Below are positions 42,372-52,039 of a DNA stretch of 64,000 nt, one piece after another. The DNA comes from JBDHAC01 sp039589195 (lineage in GTDB: Bacteria; Gemmatimonadota; Gemmatimonadetes; Palauibacterales; Palauibacteraceae): positions 62,001-126,000 of the forward strand of contig JBDHHV010000001.1 in assembly GCA_039589195.1 (NCBI GenBank), in the 5' to 3' direction. Position 1 is the first letter of the stretch. Every line of letters starts with the position of its first letter. A program made the translations under genes and the position numbers. The notes under the pieces are model-generated. The model had not been told where the DNA came from, ran no database searches, and saw only the letters and a program-made list of their open reading frames with translations.

Positions 42372-44420
42372 ATGCAAGCGAGCGATCGCGACAGGAAGTG
42401 GGGCGCCGTTCCGGTCGGGCTCATCCTGGTCGGAGTTCTCGCGGCCGTGGTGGCCGTGACTGCGGATACGTTGGGGATCGGTGGCAGAGGTTTCGGGGCG
42501 ACCCAGGCCCTGCTGCTGATCGCCGGCCTGGTAGTGGTCTTGACCGGCGTGGTGAGTCTCCGGCGAGGGCCGGACGGCCACGCCCACGAGAGGCGCCGGG
42601 TCGTGTCGGGGCCGGTCCAGATCCTGGCGTTGTCGACCTGGTTCGGACTCGCGGCCGGCCTTCCGGAACTGGCGAACGGGGGCCTGATGCAGCTGTTCGA
42701 TCAACCGGTCCTCGGCAAGACGACCCACGCCGTCTGGCTGATCCCGTTCGTGAGCCTGCCCTTGTTCTTGGTGGCAGGTGTGGTGCTGGCGGGCTTGGGC
42801 CGGAGATTCGACAAGCTGCGCTCGGTCGGGGGCCTGACGAGCGTGCTCTCGTTCGGTGTGCTCTTCGCAGGACTTCTCCTCTTCGAAGAAGAGCTTCACG
42901 TGGTAGCCCTCCTCCTGGTCGCGGCAGGGATTTCGGTGCAGGCGGGTCGGCTGGCTCGGCGGCACGGTGGGGAGGTCCTTCGACTGACACGGCTGACGCT
43001 CGCCCCCCTGATACTGCTGTGGATTGTCGTTGCACTGTGGGGCCGTGCCAGCCCGGGCCTGAGCGAAGGGCGTGCGCTGAGATCCTCGCCTCTCCCGCCG
43101 GACGGCGCGATGAACGTCCTTCTCCTGATCCTCGACACGGTCCGGGCCCCTAGCATGAGCGTGTACGGATACGACCGACCCACGACACCGAACTTGCAGG
43201 CGTTGGCCGAGAGAGCCGTGACGTTCGAGCGCGCCTTCTCGACCGCTCCGTGGACGCTACCGTCTCACGGGAGCCTGTTCACCGGTCGATACCCACACGA
43301 TCTGTCCGCCGCTTGGCTGGAGCCGCTCGACGACACCCACCCTACGCTGGCAGAGATTCTTTCGGCCCGGGGATACAGGACCGCCGGGTTCGTGGCAAAT
43401 CGACTGTACGCGGCCGCGGGCAGCGGTCTGAGCCGTGGATTCACTCACTACGACGCCGACATCGTCTCGGTGACCGAAGCCCTGGGCAGCTTCTCTCTGA
43501 CTCGTTACCTGGCCGAGCGGTCTTGGCTTCGCAAGCTGATCGGGACGCACCAGGTATTGGGCCGCAAGAGCGCCGAGAACATCAACGCCGAATTCCTGTC
43601 CTGGCTGTCACGATCATCAGACCGGCCGTTCTTCGCGTTCCTGAACTACTACGATGCTCACGATCCTTACATCCCGCCGCGCCCGTTCCGAGGCCACTTC
43701 GGATCACCGGATGCCGACTGCCCGCCCGAACTCTGGTCGCCATCGAGTCTGCGCTCGGCGCAGGCAATCGCGCCATGCGTCGACGCGTACGATGCATCGC
43801 TCGCCTACCTGGACGAGCAACTCGGTGTTCTGCTGCGAGAGCTCGAACGACGTGGGCAACTGGCGAACACCCTGGTGATCGTGACGTCAGACCACGGAGA
43901 GGAGTTCGCCGAGCACGGGTTGATGAACCACGGCAGAAGCCTCTATCTGCCCTCGCTGCACGTGCCCCTGATCCTGAGCCTCGGTGGTCTTGTTCCGCCC
44001 GGCATCCGACCGACCGAACCAGTAAGCATACGCGCCATTCCGACCACGGTCATGGAGTTGATCGGTGAGGATTCGCCGTTTCCCGGAGAACCGCTGTCCA
44101 GGTGGTGGCAGGCGAGCGCCGCCGCATCCGCCGGCGTTGCCATCCCTGGGGCGGAGGAGTGGATCGCGGCCGAGACCGGTGCAAAGACCTGGCTCACCTC
44201 GCTGAATCCGGTCTCGAAGGGAAACATGCTATCGCTCGTGGCGCGAGGTAGACACTACATCAGGAGCGGGGATGGGTACGAGGAGCTGTTTGACATCGTC
44301 GGCGACCCTCTGGAGCAAGAGAATCTGATCGGGGGGACGGAAGGGTCGGAAGACGTGGAATGGTACCGGGCGACGAGCGCTCCTCTTGCCGAGCGCTACG
44401 CCGCACGCCGGAGTCCCTGA
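42372..44420 (+). CDS. Membrane alkaline-phosphatase-superfamily enzyme (sulfatase-like, Thr nucleophile)
   Basis: 682 residues. The N-terminal third has about six membrane segments. The catalytic domain starts at MNVLLLILDTVRAPSMSVYGY (metal Asp near residue 248). The nucleophile position reads WTLPSHGSLFTG near residue 295, with Thr where sulfatases need Cys or Ser for formylglycine. Later, VTSDHGEEFAEHGLMNHG gives the second metal site. A Thr nucleophile is found in LtaS, phosphoethanolamine and phosphoglycerol transferases. I therefore favour a phosphotransferase or phosphodiesterase over a sulfatase. It is convergent with the SDR pseudogene. Confidence 0.78.
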   Translation: MQASDRDRKWGAVPVGLILVGVLAAVVAVTADTLGIGGRGFGATQALLLIAGLVVVLTGVVSLRRGPDGHAHERRRVVSGPVQILALSTWFGLAAGLPELANGGLMQLFDQPVLGKTTHAVWLIPFVSLPLFLVAGVVLAGLGRRFDKLRSVGGLTSVLSFGVLFAGLLLFEEELHVVALLLVAAGISVQAGRLARRHGGEVLRLTRLTLAPLILLWIVVALWGRASPGLSEGRALRSSPLPPDGAMNVLLLILDTVRAPSMSVYGYDRPTTPNLQALAERAVTFERAFSTAPWTLPSHGSLFTGRYPHDLSAAWLEPLDDTHPTLAEILSARGYRTAGFVANRLYAAAGSGLSRGFTHYDADIVSVTEALGSFSLTRYLAERSWLRKLIGTHQVLGRKSAENINAEFLSWLSRSSDRPFFAFLNYYDAHDPYIPPRPFRGHFGSPDADCPPELWSPSSLRSAQAIAPCVDAYDASLAYLDEQLGVLLRELERRGQLANTLVIVTSDHGEEFAEHGLMNHGRSLYLPSLHVPLILSLGGLVPPGIRPTEPVSIRAIPTTVMELIGEDSPFPGEPLSRWWQASAAASAGVAIPGAEEWIAAETGAKTWLTSLNPVSKGNMLSLVARGRHYIRSGDGYEELFDIVGDPLEQENLIGGTEGSEDVEWYRATSAPLAERYAARRSP

Positions 44421-44453
44421 CGGGATCGCATCCGTCGGGCCCCCACCTCGATG

Positions 44454-45147
44454 TCAGTCTTCCTCGCGATGAACGACGTGGACGCTTCGTTGTGCGGTCG
44501 GGAGCAGGAGCACATCCGCAACATTGACGTGATCGGGCGCGTTCACGACGAAGTGCACGACATCCGCCACGTCGTCGGCCGTCAACGGGTCGAATCCCCG
44601 GTACACGGACTCCGCCTTCTCCTCGTCTCCGTGGAATCGGACCGAAGAAAACTCCGTGTGCACGAAGCCCGGATTGCGGTCAGGGCTCGAACGGCGAACT
44701 TCGAAGCATTGTACACATTGCCTTTCGGGTAGACCTGGTACCCCGCGGTGCTGCCGATATTGACCAGGTGCCCTATGCCTCGCGCGAGCATGGCGGGCAA
44801 CAGGGCGCGGGTAACGAACAAGAGGCCTTTGACGTTGGTGTCGATCATCCGGTCCCAGTCCTCGAGATCACCCTCCTGTACCGTCGCGAGGCCGGCCGCC
44901 AACCCCGCGTTGTTGAGCAGGATATCGGGAACCCAGCCGGTCTCCAGGAGGGCGGCGGCCTCCGCAGCAACGACGTCACGATGTCGTACATCGACCTCGG
45001 CGACTCTGACCTCGATCCCGTGCGCGGAAGACGTCGGGCCCAAAGCGCCAGGTTCGCACCCGCGCTGGCGAACCGCCGTGCGCAGGCTGCACCGATCCCC
45101 GAGCTCGCTCCCGTGATGAGGACCCGCTTTCCCGCCAGTCGGTTCAT
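44454..45147 (-). pseudogene. Broken short-chain dehydrogenase/reductase
   Basis: The SDR sequence is in three frames. Frame 1 (from ATG 45147) gives RVLITGASSGIGAACARRF...LALWARR. Frame 2 resumes at AHGIEVRVAEVDVRHRD and runs through DILLNNAGLAAG to the active-site YNASKFAVRALT near 44700. Frame 3 gives PGFVHTEFSSVRFHGDEEK to the end at 44454. Compared with an intact SDR, roughly 12 residues are missing at the first junction and about 20 at the second, each with a frame change. It is therefore not a simple sequencing slip. The YxxxK pair survives in the second piece. Its start overlaps the amidohydrolase stop codon. Confidence 0.8.
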
Positions 45148-46847
45148 GACGTCGTCTCTCGCTCGAATACCAGCTCGCCCTCGACGAAGGTGAGGTCCAC
45201 GCGAACCCGCTCGATCTCCGGCGGATCGATGGTAAAAATATCATCCGACAACACGACCAGGTCGGCGTAGAAACCCGGTGTGATCCTGCCCAACTCCGAC
45301 TCGAGATAGCTCGCGTATGCGTTCGCGCTCGTGTATGCGGTCACCGCTTCCTCGACCGAGATCTTCTGCCGCGGTACCCACCCCTGCGGGTTACGGCCAT
45401 CAGTCGTACGACGCGTGACCGCCGCGTAGATCCCCAGGAGCGGGTCCAGAGGCGCCACGGTCCAGTCGCTCCCGAAGGTCAGGGGAGCCTCGGAGTCCAA
45501 CAGATCACGGAACGCGTACGTGAGATCGATGCGCTCTGGACCGATGCGGTTGATGGCCCAGCGGCCGTCGTCGATCGCATGGTACGGTTGCATGGACGGA
45601 ATGACCCTCTGTGTCGCGAAGCGCTCGATGGCGTCGGGTCGCAGGTGCTGCGCGTGCTCGATGCGGAAGCGTCGATCTCGGGGCCCGTTCACGCGTTCGG
45701 CCTCGGCGAACGCGTCCAGCAGCCAATCGTTGGCCCGCGTCCCGATCGCGTGCACGATCACATGCATCCCGGCCGCGTCGGCTCGGAGGATGTCCTCGTG
45801 CAGTGCGGCCGTGTCCGTGACCATCAACCCGCGCTCACCGGGCGCGTCCTCGTACGGCTCGTAGAACCAGGCCGTGGTCGAGCCGAGCGATCCATCCACG
45901 TAGGACTTCAGACCGCCCCAAAACAGACGGTGATCTCCGCGTCCTTCCTCCGCGACGAGATCGCGCATGCGCTCCCACGTAGCCAACGGCACGACCGAAT
46001 ACACACGCACGGGGAGCGACCCCCGCGCCCGCGCGCGACGGTACGTCTCGAACCCTGCCCACGAGCCCATGTCGGTGATAAGCGTCACGCCGCGCTCGAC
46101 CGCATGTCGGGCCGCAGCGTCGAGTGCCCGATCCAGCTCGTCCTCCGATCGGGGTGGCATGCGGTCGAACACGAACGCCTGCGCGGCATCCTTCAGCACG
46201 CCCGTGGCGCGCCCGTCGTGATCGCGGACGACCGTGCCACCGTCGGGATCCAGGGTGGAGGCGGTGATCCCGGCGATCTCGAGGGCCCGAGAGTTGGCGA
46301 GACCCATGTGCCCATCGAGCCGCTGGACGAAGACGGGCGTTTCCGCGGTCAGCGAATCGATCCAATCCCGGTGCGGAAGCGCTCCCCCCCAGAGCTCGTG
46401 ATCCCACTGACCGCCGGTCATCCATGCTCCCGGGTGATCGGACGCGAACCGTCCGATTCGGCGGGCGAACTCCGCAGGTGTGTCGGCGTCACGCAGTTGC
46501 ACCCCGCTCAGCTCGAATCCGCCGTCCAGGAAATGAGTGTGGTTATCCATGAGTCCGGGGATCACACGACGCCCGTTCAACCCCACGCGCCGCGTGCCGG
46601 GCCCGACCCACTCTTCGATGCGTGCGTCCGATCCGACGGCGGCGATCCGTCCGTCACGCACCGCGATCGCGGTCGGCTCGTCCGCGGAATCGCCGTCACC
46701 GGAGGTCCACACGCGGCCGCCGGTAAGGACCAGATCCGCCCGTGTGCCAGGCCCAGCGCTCGATGACACTTCGGAGTCCTCCTCTCCGCTTCCGCACGCC
46801 GCGGACAACGCACCCGCAACCGCGATCGCCACGAGCGCCCGAATCAT
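45144..46847 (-). CDS. YtcJ/NfdA-like amidohydrolase, probable lipoprotein
   Basis: 567 residues. The N-terminal hydrophobic stretch ends LSAACGSGEED, a plausible but weak lipobox. The amidohydrolase fold follows, with DNHTHFLDGG near residue 102 providing the HxH metal ligands and IEHAQHLRPD a later His. FGSDWTVAPLDPLLGI near 465 supplies the last Asp. Members hydrolyse amides and formamides, with poorly defined substrates. Its start overlaps the S9 peptidase stop codon, and its stop overlaps the start of the broken SDR, so all three form a minus-strand operon. Confidence 0.85.
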   Translation of the reverse strand: MIRALVAIAVAGALSAACGSGEEDSEVSSSAGPGTRADLVLTGGRVWTSGDGDSADEPTAIAVRDGRIAAVGSDARIEEWVGPGTRRVGLNGRRVIPGLMDNHTHFLDGGFELSGVQLRDADTPAEFARRIGRFASDHPGAWMTGGQWDHELWGGALPHRDWIDSLTAETPVFVQRLDGHMGLANSRALEIAGITASTLDPDGGTVVRDHDGRATGVLKDAAQAFVFDRMPPRSEDELDRALDAAARHAVERGVTLITDMGSWAGFETYRRARARGSLPVRVYSVVPLATWERMRDLVAEEGRGDHRLFWGGLKSYVDGSLGSTTAWFYEPYEDAPGERGLMVTDTAALHEDILRADAAGMHVIVHAIGTRANDWLLDAFAEAERVNGPRDRRFRIEHAQHLRPDAIERFATQRVIPSMQPYHAIDDGRWAINRIGPERIDLTYAFRDLLDSEAPLTFGSDWTVAPLDPLLGIYAAVTRRTTDGRNPQGWVPRQKISVEEAVTAYTSANAYASYLESELGRITPGFYADLVVLSDDIFTIDPPEIERVRVDLTFVEGELVFERETTS

Positions 46848-49066
46848 CGCTGTGATCCTGCATCGGGCCCCGCGGCCGCCGTTACATCACCCCGAAGCAT
46901 CCGATCGAAGAAATCGGCCGTCGCGCGGTATGCCGCGAGCCAATTCCGGTGAAGAAGAAAGCTGTGTACCTCGTCCGGGAACACGAGCTGCTCGACGACG
47001 ACGTTCCGTCGCTCCAAGGCCTCGATGAGATCCACGGACTCGGAGAACGGAACATTCCGGTCGTCGTCCCCGTGGATGAGCAGTACGGGTGAGCGCCAAC
47101 CGTCGACCGAAGCCATGGGAGATGACTCGAACGCGAGGCGAGCGACCTCCGCCCGTCGCTCCGCCTGGTACGCGGGGACGAAGTTGCGGATCACGACATT
47201 CCAGTCGTGCACGCCGTGCAAGTCAACGCCGGCCACGAACAGGTCTGAGTCGCGAGCGAGTCCGAGTGCGGTCAGATAGCCCCCGTAGGAGCCGCCCCAC
47301 AATCCGATCCGAGTCGGGTCCACATCCGACCGCCGGGCGAGATAGCGTCCGGCCGCCACCACATCTCGGTATTCGCTCGCGCCGCGAGCCCCGTAGTCGA
47401 GGGCCTCGCGGAACTCCATCCCGTAACCGATCCCGCTTCGGTAGTTGACGGACAGTACGACGTATCCGCGACTGGCGAGGTACTGGTTCATCGCGTAGGC
47501 GTTGTGGTAGTAGCCCCGATAGTGCCACCCGAGGAGCATCTGGCGACGAGAGCCGCCATGAAAGAAGAGGACGGCGGGGCGCCTGTCGCCCGGTGAGAGG
47601 TCCGCCGGCGTGAACAGCTGCCCGTGTATCTGTATGCCATCTTCCGCGAGGAACGTCACGGCCTCGGGCGTGACGAGGTGTTGGAGCGGGAAGTCCCCGG
47701 GCGATCCCGGATCCAGCCGGCGCCTGCGGCCGTCGGCATGCAGGATTTCCGGATGCGCGGGAGTCCGAGCATCCGAGGCTAGAAACGCGATTGCCGGACC
47801 CTCGGCGGCGGCTGCCGGTGACCACTCGATCCCCGATCCCTGTGTGAGCGCCACGGGTGCACCGCGCGCCACGTCGACCGACCACAAGTGTCGTCGATCG
47901 ATGTCCGCCTCGTTGGACGAGTAGATGAGTCTCTCGCGATCCCGCGAGAGGGTGACGTGCTCGACCTCGAAAGCGCCGGGTGTAAGAAGGCTCGGCTCTC
48001 CTCCCGAGGCGGCGACCGTATACAGGTGGGTCCATCCGTCGCGCTCCCAGGGGAACACGATTCGGTCCCCCACCGCCCACCATAGCTGGTCCGCTGCCTC
48101 GACCCGGCGGAACGCGCTGCCTGTTCCCTCAGAAGCGCGCCATACCTCCGATCCGTCTCCGGTGGCAACGTCAACCACCCGTATGGACCAGGGGAGGGCG
48201 GAGCGGATCGGTGCGAACGGCACCCTGTCACGCTCGTTGAGGATCCGCACGAAGGCCAGACGGCTGCCGTCGGGCGACCAGGTTGGATACCCGTCGCGCG
48301 CGAGGGACGGGTCCACGTACCTGACGGCGCTATCGCTCACCGAGAACAGACCGATGAAGCTGTGATCGCCGCGGCTGCTCACGAATGCCAGGTGCTTGCC
48401 GTCCGGAGACCAACGCAGCGAACCGGCGCTACCCCGCGTGCGAAGGAGCTGCCGTGGCCCACGCGCCGGTTCATCTTCACCCTCGGCTGCCTCCGCGGCC
48501 GGGGGCATGCCGGCTTCCTCCGGCGTCGCATCGGCAGTGATCGACCAGATCTGGCCACGGCGCAGAAACACGAGACGTGAGCCATCCGGAGACGGAATGG
48601 GAGAAGAGCCAGGCGTCACGCGTCGCGGCTGACCCGCCTCCGGACCGTCCAGATCGACGACCCAAATGATCCGCTCCGCCCCCTGCGCATCGCTGGTCGG
48701 GTTAGGAATCTCCCCACCCCGGTTGGGTGCGCCTCCACGTACGAAGAACAGACGCCGATCGTCTGGCGTGAAGCGGAGGCTCGAGATCTCCTGACCGTCG
48801 TCCTCCACGTAGGATGTGAGACGACGGCTTGTATACTCGGGTGGGCGGACGATCCAGATGTTCCGCGCGCCCCCCTCGTTCAGGACCCACGCGAACCCTC
48901 CGTTTCCGTGATCGGCTATGAGGCCGGACGGAAACGGCGCCTCCATGATCTGCTCGAGGGAGTACGGGTCCTGCGCAGCCAGACCCCATGCAGGGCCCAG
49001 GGCCAGGGCCGCGAGGGTGAGCGTGAAGGAGGCCAGGCGTCTGCCGAAGTGTCGACCGCAGGTCAT
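46844..49066 (-). CDS. Exported S9-family prolyl oligopeptidase
   Basis: 740 residues. A signal peptide (TLTLAALALGPAWGLAAQ) is followed by a WD40-like beta-propeller with repeated GRSP/WSPDGxxLAF strands. The catalytic alpha/beta domain comes next: Ser in GLWGGSYGGY near residue 592, Asp in HGDDDRNVPFSES near 665 and His in DEVHSFLLHRNW near 698. It cuts short peptides, typically after Pro or by removing dipeptides, in the periplasm. It is the first gene of the operon with the amidohydrolase. ATG 49066 begins the signal peptide. Confidence 0.92.
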   Translation of the reverse strand: MTCGRHFGRRLASFTLTLAALALGPAWGLAAQDPYSLEQIMEAPFPSGLIADHGNGGFAWVLNEGGARNIWIVRPPEYTSRRLTSYVEDDGQEISSLRFTPDDRRLFFVRGGAPNRGGEIPNPTSDAQGAERIIWVVDLDGPEAGQPRRVTPGSSPIPSPDGSRLVFLRRGQIWSITADATPEEAGMPPAAEAAEGEDEPARGPRQLLRTRGSAGSLRWSPDGKHLAFVSSRGDHSFIGLFSVSDSAVRYVDPSLARDGYPTWSPDGSRLAFVRILNERDRVPFAPIRSALPWSIRVVDVATGDGSEVWRASEGTGSAFRRVEAADQLWWAVGDRIVFPWERDGWTHLYTVAASGGEPSLLTPGAFEVEHVTLSRDRERLIYSSNEADIDRRHLWSVDVARGAPVALTQGSGIEWSPAAAAEGPAIAFLASDARTPAHPEILHADGRRRRLDPGSPGDFPLQHLVTPEAVTFLAEDGIQIHGQLFTPADLSPGDRRPAVLFFHGGSRRQMLLGWHYRGYYHNAYAMNQYLASRGYVVLSVNYRSGIGYGMEFREALDYGARGASEYRDVVAAGRYLARRSDVDPTRIGLWGGSYGGYLTALGLARDSDLFVAGVDLHGVHDWNVVIRNFVPAYQAERRAEVARLAFESSPMASVDGWRSPVLLIHGDDDRNVPFSESVDLIEALERRNVVVEQLVFPDEVHSFLLHRNWLAAYRATADFFDRMLRGDVTAAAGPDAGSQR

Positions 49067-49195
49067 GCTCGCTCCTTTTCCGTGGGCCGGTGCCAGCAAC
49101 GGGCTCGAAATAGTAGGCCGGCCGGTCGGCTTCTGACCAGCCGTCCGCGGGTGGTCGCGTTCCGGGGTAGGGGTGGAACGTGGCCGCGTCGCCCG

Positions 49196-50044
49196 CTAGT
49201 GACGACGCAGGAAATAAAAGCAGCGATGGCTCGCGGCTCTCCGATGGAAGCTCTGCACGGTATAGCCTTTCCCGAGGTAATGCAGGAACGCGCGCCGGGT
49301 CGAGACCCGCCAGCGCCGGGCGTCCCCCGGGGAGTGGGTCGCCAGCTCACTCGCGTCGCAGGGAATCTCGATCAGCACCGAGCTTGTCTCGGGCAACTCC
49401 GGAGCCCCGGACAACCGCTCGCTCGCGTCGGATGGGGCGATGACGGGCGCCTCGACGGCGGCTTCGCTGGTCTGGGTTTGCTCACCCCCGATTGCCCAGA
49501 GCGTCCTCTGGCTCGCCAGCTCCCACTGCACGATGAGGCGGTCGGTGTCTCCCATGGAATGAAGCGGACTGCCCGTCTCGCGCCCATACATATTGGGAGC
49601 GTAACCCGCGATGTCGACGCCGAGCCGGTTTAGGTTCAGGTGGGCGTTGCGGGCGATGAGAGGGTCGAACGTCCAGAAGACCCTCTCCACGCCGCTCTTC
49701 AAGAGCTCTTCCCTTTGAAAGAGCTTGAGCCGACGACCCAGCCCGCCGCCGCGGGCATCCGGGCGTACCGCCAGCATGTGCGACCAGTGGACCGGCACCT
49801 CGTCGCGAGTCCCCTGCAAGCTGAACACGAAACCGACCAGTCGCTCATCCTCCGTGAAGGCTCCCGCGACGAGCCCACCGACCTTTTGCGACACGAAGAG
49901 CAGCGACCCCGGGACGAACTCCAGGAACGTGTCGCCCCAGGTGGTGCGCTGCAGATCCACACAGGCATCGAATTCCACCAGGCGTTCCAGATGTCTGATG
50001 GTGAAGGGGCCCTCAGCCGCGGGCGACGCCGGTCGGTCCGTCAT
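49196..50044 (-). CDS. GNAT-family N-acyltransferase
   Basis: 282 residues with an N-terminal GNAT domain. The acetyl-CoA-type loop is VRPDARGGGLGRRLKLFQREE near residues 93-113, fitting Q/RxxGxG/A as GGGLGRR. It is longer than a simple GNAT and has a C-terminal region of about 100 residues (SVLIEIPCDASEL, RRAFLHYLGKGYTVQSF). It overlaps the racemase-type gene by 4 bp (ATGA). In known operons a GNAT next to this enzyme transfers succinyl from succinyl-CoA to D-amino acids, so I infer the same use here. Confidence 0.8.
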   Translation of the reverse strand: MTDRPASPAAEGPFTIRHLERLVEFDACVDLQRTTWGDTFLEFVPGSLLFVSQKVGGLVAGAFTEDERLVGFVFSLQGTRDEVPVHWSHMLAVRPDARGGGLGRRLKLFQREELLKSGVERVFWTFDPLIARNAHLNLNRLGVDIAGYAPNMYGRETGSPLHSMGDTDRLIVQWELASQRTLWAIGGEQTQTSEAAVEAPVIAPSDASERLSGAPELPETSSVLIEIPCDASELATHSPGDARRWRVSTRRAFLHYLGKGYTVQSFHRRAASHRCFYFLRRH

Positions 50045-51204
50045 GTGCTCGGGTCGGGGCTGACGGAACGTTGCCGGGTGGCGAGCTCCTCGGTTCGCAC
50101 CGTGAGGTCTTCGACCCTGTCTACGACCACTTCGACCCCCAACCCCGGGGTGTCGAACGGGACCACCACCAACCCATCCTCGGTCATCGTCCACTCGGGC
50201 TCGACGATGTCACGCTCCCAGTAGCGGCGGCTCGGCGACAGATCACCCGGGAGCGTGAAGTTATGCAGGGATGCGAGCGCGACGTTGTGGGCCCGTCCGA
50301 TACCGCTCTCGAGCATGCCGCCGCACCAGACCGGCAAGCCATGCTCTGCCGCCATATCGTGGATCGCCCGCGCCGCCAGGAATCCACCGACTCGTCCCGG
50401 CTTCACGTTGATGATCCGACCGCTGCCCAGGGTGATCATGTCTTCCGCGCTGGCGACGTCCACGATCGACTCGTCGAGGCAGATCGGGGTCTGTAACCGA
50501 GTCTGAAGCTCGGCGTGTCGAACCAGGTCGCCCGTGGCGAGAGGCTGCTCGATCATCATGAGCTGGAAGCCATCGAGTTGGCGGAGCTCCTCGGCGTTCG
50601 CGAGCGTATAGGCGGCATTCGCGTCGACGGCAAGCCCGTGCTCGGGGCCCAGGGCCTCACGCACGGCAGCCACGTAGTCACGATCCGCTCCGGGGCGAAT
50701 CTTCAGCTTGACCTTGCGATAGCCTTGTCCGACAGCCTCCGATGCCTTGGCCGCCAGATCGGCAGGCGAATCCTGGATCCCCAGGGAAATACCGACTGGC
50801 ACTCGCTCGAAGGTTCCGCCGAGGCGATGCGCCAACGACACCCGTTCCAGCTCGGCGGCCATGGACCAGAACCCCATCTCCACCGCGGCCTTCGCCATGG
50901 GGTGTCCACGGACGCCGTCCGCCAGCGTTGGCGCCACGGCTTCGGGTCCTGAGAACGGGCGGGCCAGGACCCTGGGACCCAGCCACTCGCGGATCGCCAG
51001 CCATGCGGTATCGATCGTCTCGGGAGAGTAGTTGGGATGCTCACCGGCCACACATTCCGCCCACGCGACGGGTCCATCCGGATGGTGGAGCTCGAGGAGC
51101 AGAATCCGTCGTTCCTCTACCCAACCAGAGGAAATCTCGAACCGCTCCCGGAGCGGGAGCCGGATCTCGCGCAGCAGGAGGCGGTCGATCCGCAGGGAGG
51201 TCAT
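50041..51204 (-). CDS. Enolase-superfamily N-succinylamino acid racemase / o-succinylbenzoate synthase
   Basis: 387 residues of the muconate-lactonising subgroup. The first catalytic Lys pair is in KVKLKIRPG (KxK) near residues 163-165. The metal ligands are Asp in AVDANAAYT, Glu in MMIEQPL and Asp in CLDESI, and the second Lys is in INVKPGRVGG near 267. The family includes MenC (menaquinone pathway) and promiscuous NSAR enzymes. No other men genes are present, and the overlap with a GNAT gene favours an NSAR role in turning D-amino acids into L forms. Confidence 0.88.
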   Translation of the reverse strand: MTSLRIDRLLLREIRLPLRERFEISSGWVEERRILLLELHHPDGPVAWAECVAGEHPNYSPETIDTAWLAIREWLGPRVLARPFSGPEAVAPTLADGVRGHPMAKAAVEMGFWSMAAELERVSLAHRLGGTFERVPVGISLGIQDSPADLAAKASEAVGQGYRKVKLKIRPGADRDYVAAVREALGPEHGLAVDANAAYTLANAEELRQLDGFQLMMIEQPLATGDLVRHAELQTRLQTPICLDESIVDVASAEDMITLGSGRIINVKPGRVGGFLAARAIHDMAAEHGLPVWCGGMLESGIGRAHNVALASLHNFTLPGDLSPSRRYWERDIVEPEWTMTEDGLVVVPFDTPGLGVEVVVDRVEDLTVRTEELATRQRSVSPDPST

Positions 51205-51533
51205 CGCCAGTCATTCCGCGCGAGGTCGTCCGCCGTGGCGGCAATGCGATCGCCACGGATCAATACGGCCATGTCCTCTCGCGGCGGTGGGGCGTCAAGC
51301 ATATGAGACTTGGTCAAGGACGGATCCGTGGCACCGTTGGAGTGTCTGGATGATCCCGGTTCCTACCGAGCACGCTCACCAACATAACCGCCATAACCGC
51401 TCGAGTCCCGTCCGGCGTGCGACCCCAAACCGGATGGTCGAGAGCCCTCGCTGCGTCACGAATCCGGGTGCTCGGGCGTCTATCATCTGGCTGCCCCTCC
51501 GAGGTGCCGCTCGGACCAGACCTGGAAGGTGCA
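51205..51533. other. 329-bp divergent intergenic region
   Basis: This separates the racemase operon (minus) from a small lipoprotein gene (plus). I see no coding sequence above background, no inverted repeat of note and no clear promoter box. A short doublet, CATAACCGC twice near 51383-51401, is the only repeat noted and could be chance. Confidence 0.4.
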
Positions 51534-51974
51534 ATGACAATGCTCGTTCGCCCCCGCCCCTTGCCCGCACGACGGCGGACCTGGCGGCGTGTCCCCTGGA
51601 TTATCGGCCTCGTACTGGCGGGGGCGTCATGGCTTGGCGCATGCGCTCCGTCGATCCTGGGCACTGATCCCGCCACAGGGTTCGACGTCCTCGTGACGCG
51701 CGGGCCGATCCGGCCCGTTGCCACGGAAGGGGAGAACAACTCGAGCCCGGTGGAGGGTGCCCTGGTGCACATCGAGCGCACCGACGCGTCCGGCGATACT
51801 CGGATCCGCACGGATGCGGAGGGAAGAGTGATCGCCGCCCTCGTTCCCGGTGAGTATCGGGTCGAGGTTCGTGAGTGTCCGGGGGCCATGTCGCTACCTT
51901 CGGCCGTCGCCTCCTCGGTGCAGGCCGGGCATCTGACGATGCTCGAGTTCTCGTGCGATACAGGGATCCGGTAA
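51534..51974 (+). CDS. Small lipoprotein with carboxypeptidase-regulatory-like domain
   Basis: 146 residues. A basic start (RPRPLPARRRTWRR) and hydrophobic core end in WLGACAPS, a textbook lipobox with Cys near residue 37. The rest is a single beta-sandwich-like domain: PVEGALVHIERTDASGDTRIRTDAEGRVIAALVPGEYRVEVREC. This is the pattern of carboxypeptidase-regulatory/CNA-B-like modules. Two Cys (REC and FSC) may form a disulphide. The function is unknown. ATG 51534 is chosen for the signal peptide. GGAAGGTG lies just upstream. Confidence 0.68.
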   Translation: MTMLVRPRPLPARRRTWRRVPWIIGLVLAGASWLGACAPSILGTDPATGFDVLVTRGPIRPVATEGENNSSPVEGALVHIERTDASGDTRIRTDAEGRVIAALVPGEYRVEVRECPGAMSLPSAVASSVQAGHLTMLEFSCDTGIR

Positions 51975-52039
51975 ACGACCCTCGCGCTCTTGCCGAGTCC
52001 AGTCCGGGCAGCCCGGGACGAGCTCTAGTCGGCCGTCGG

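Noticed and set aside
42159..42965. Upstream in-frame extension of the tandem VOC protein
   Set aside because: It crosses the intergenic region and enters the antisense of the membrane enzyme. The ATG at 42158 begins the conserved VOC domain.
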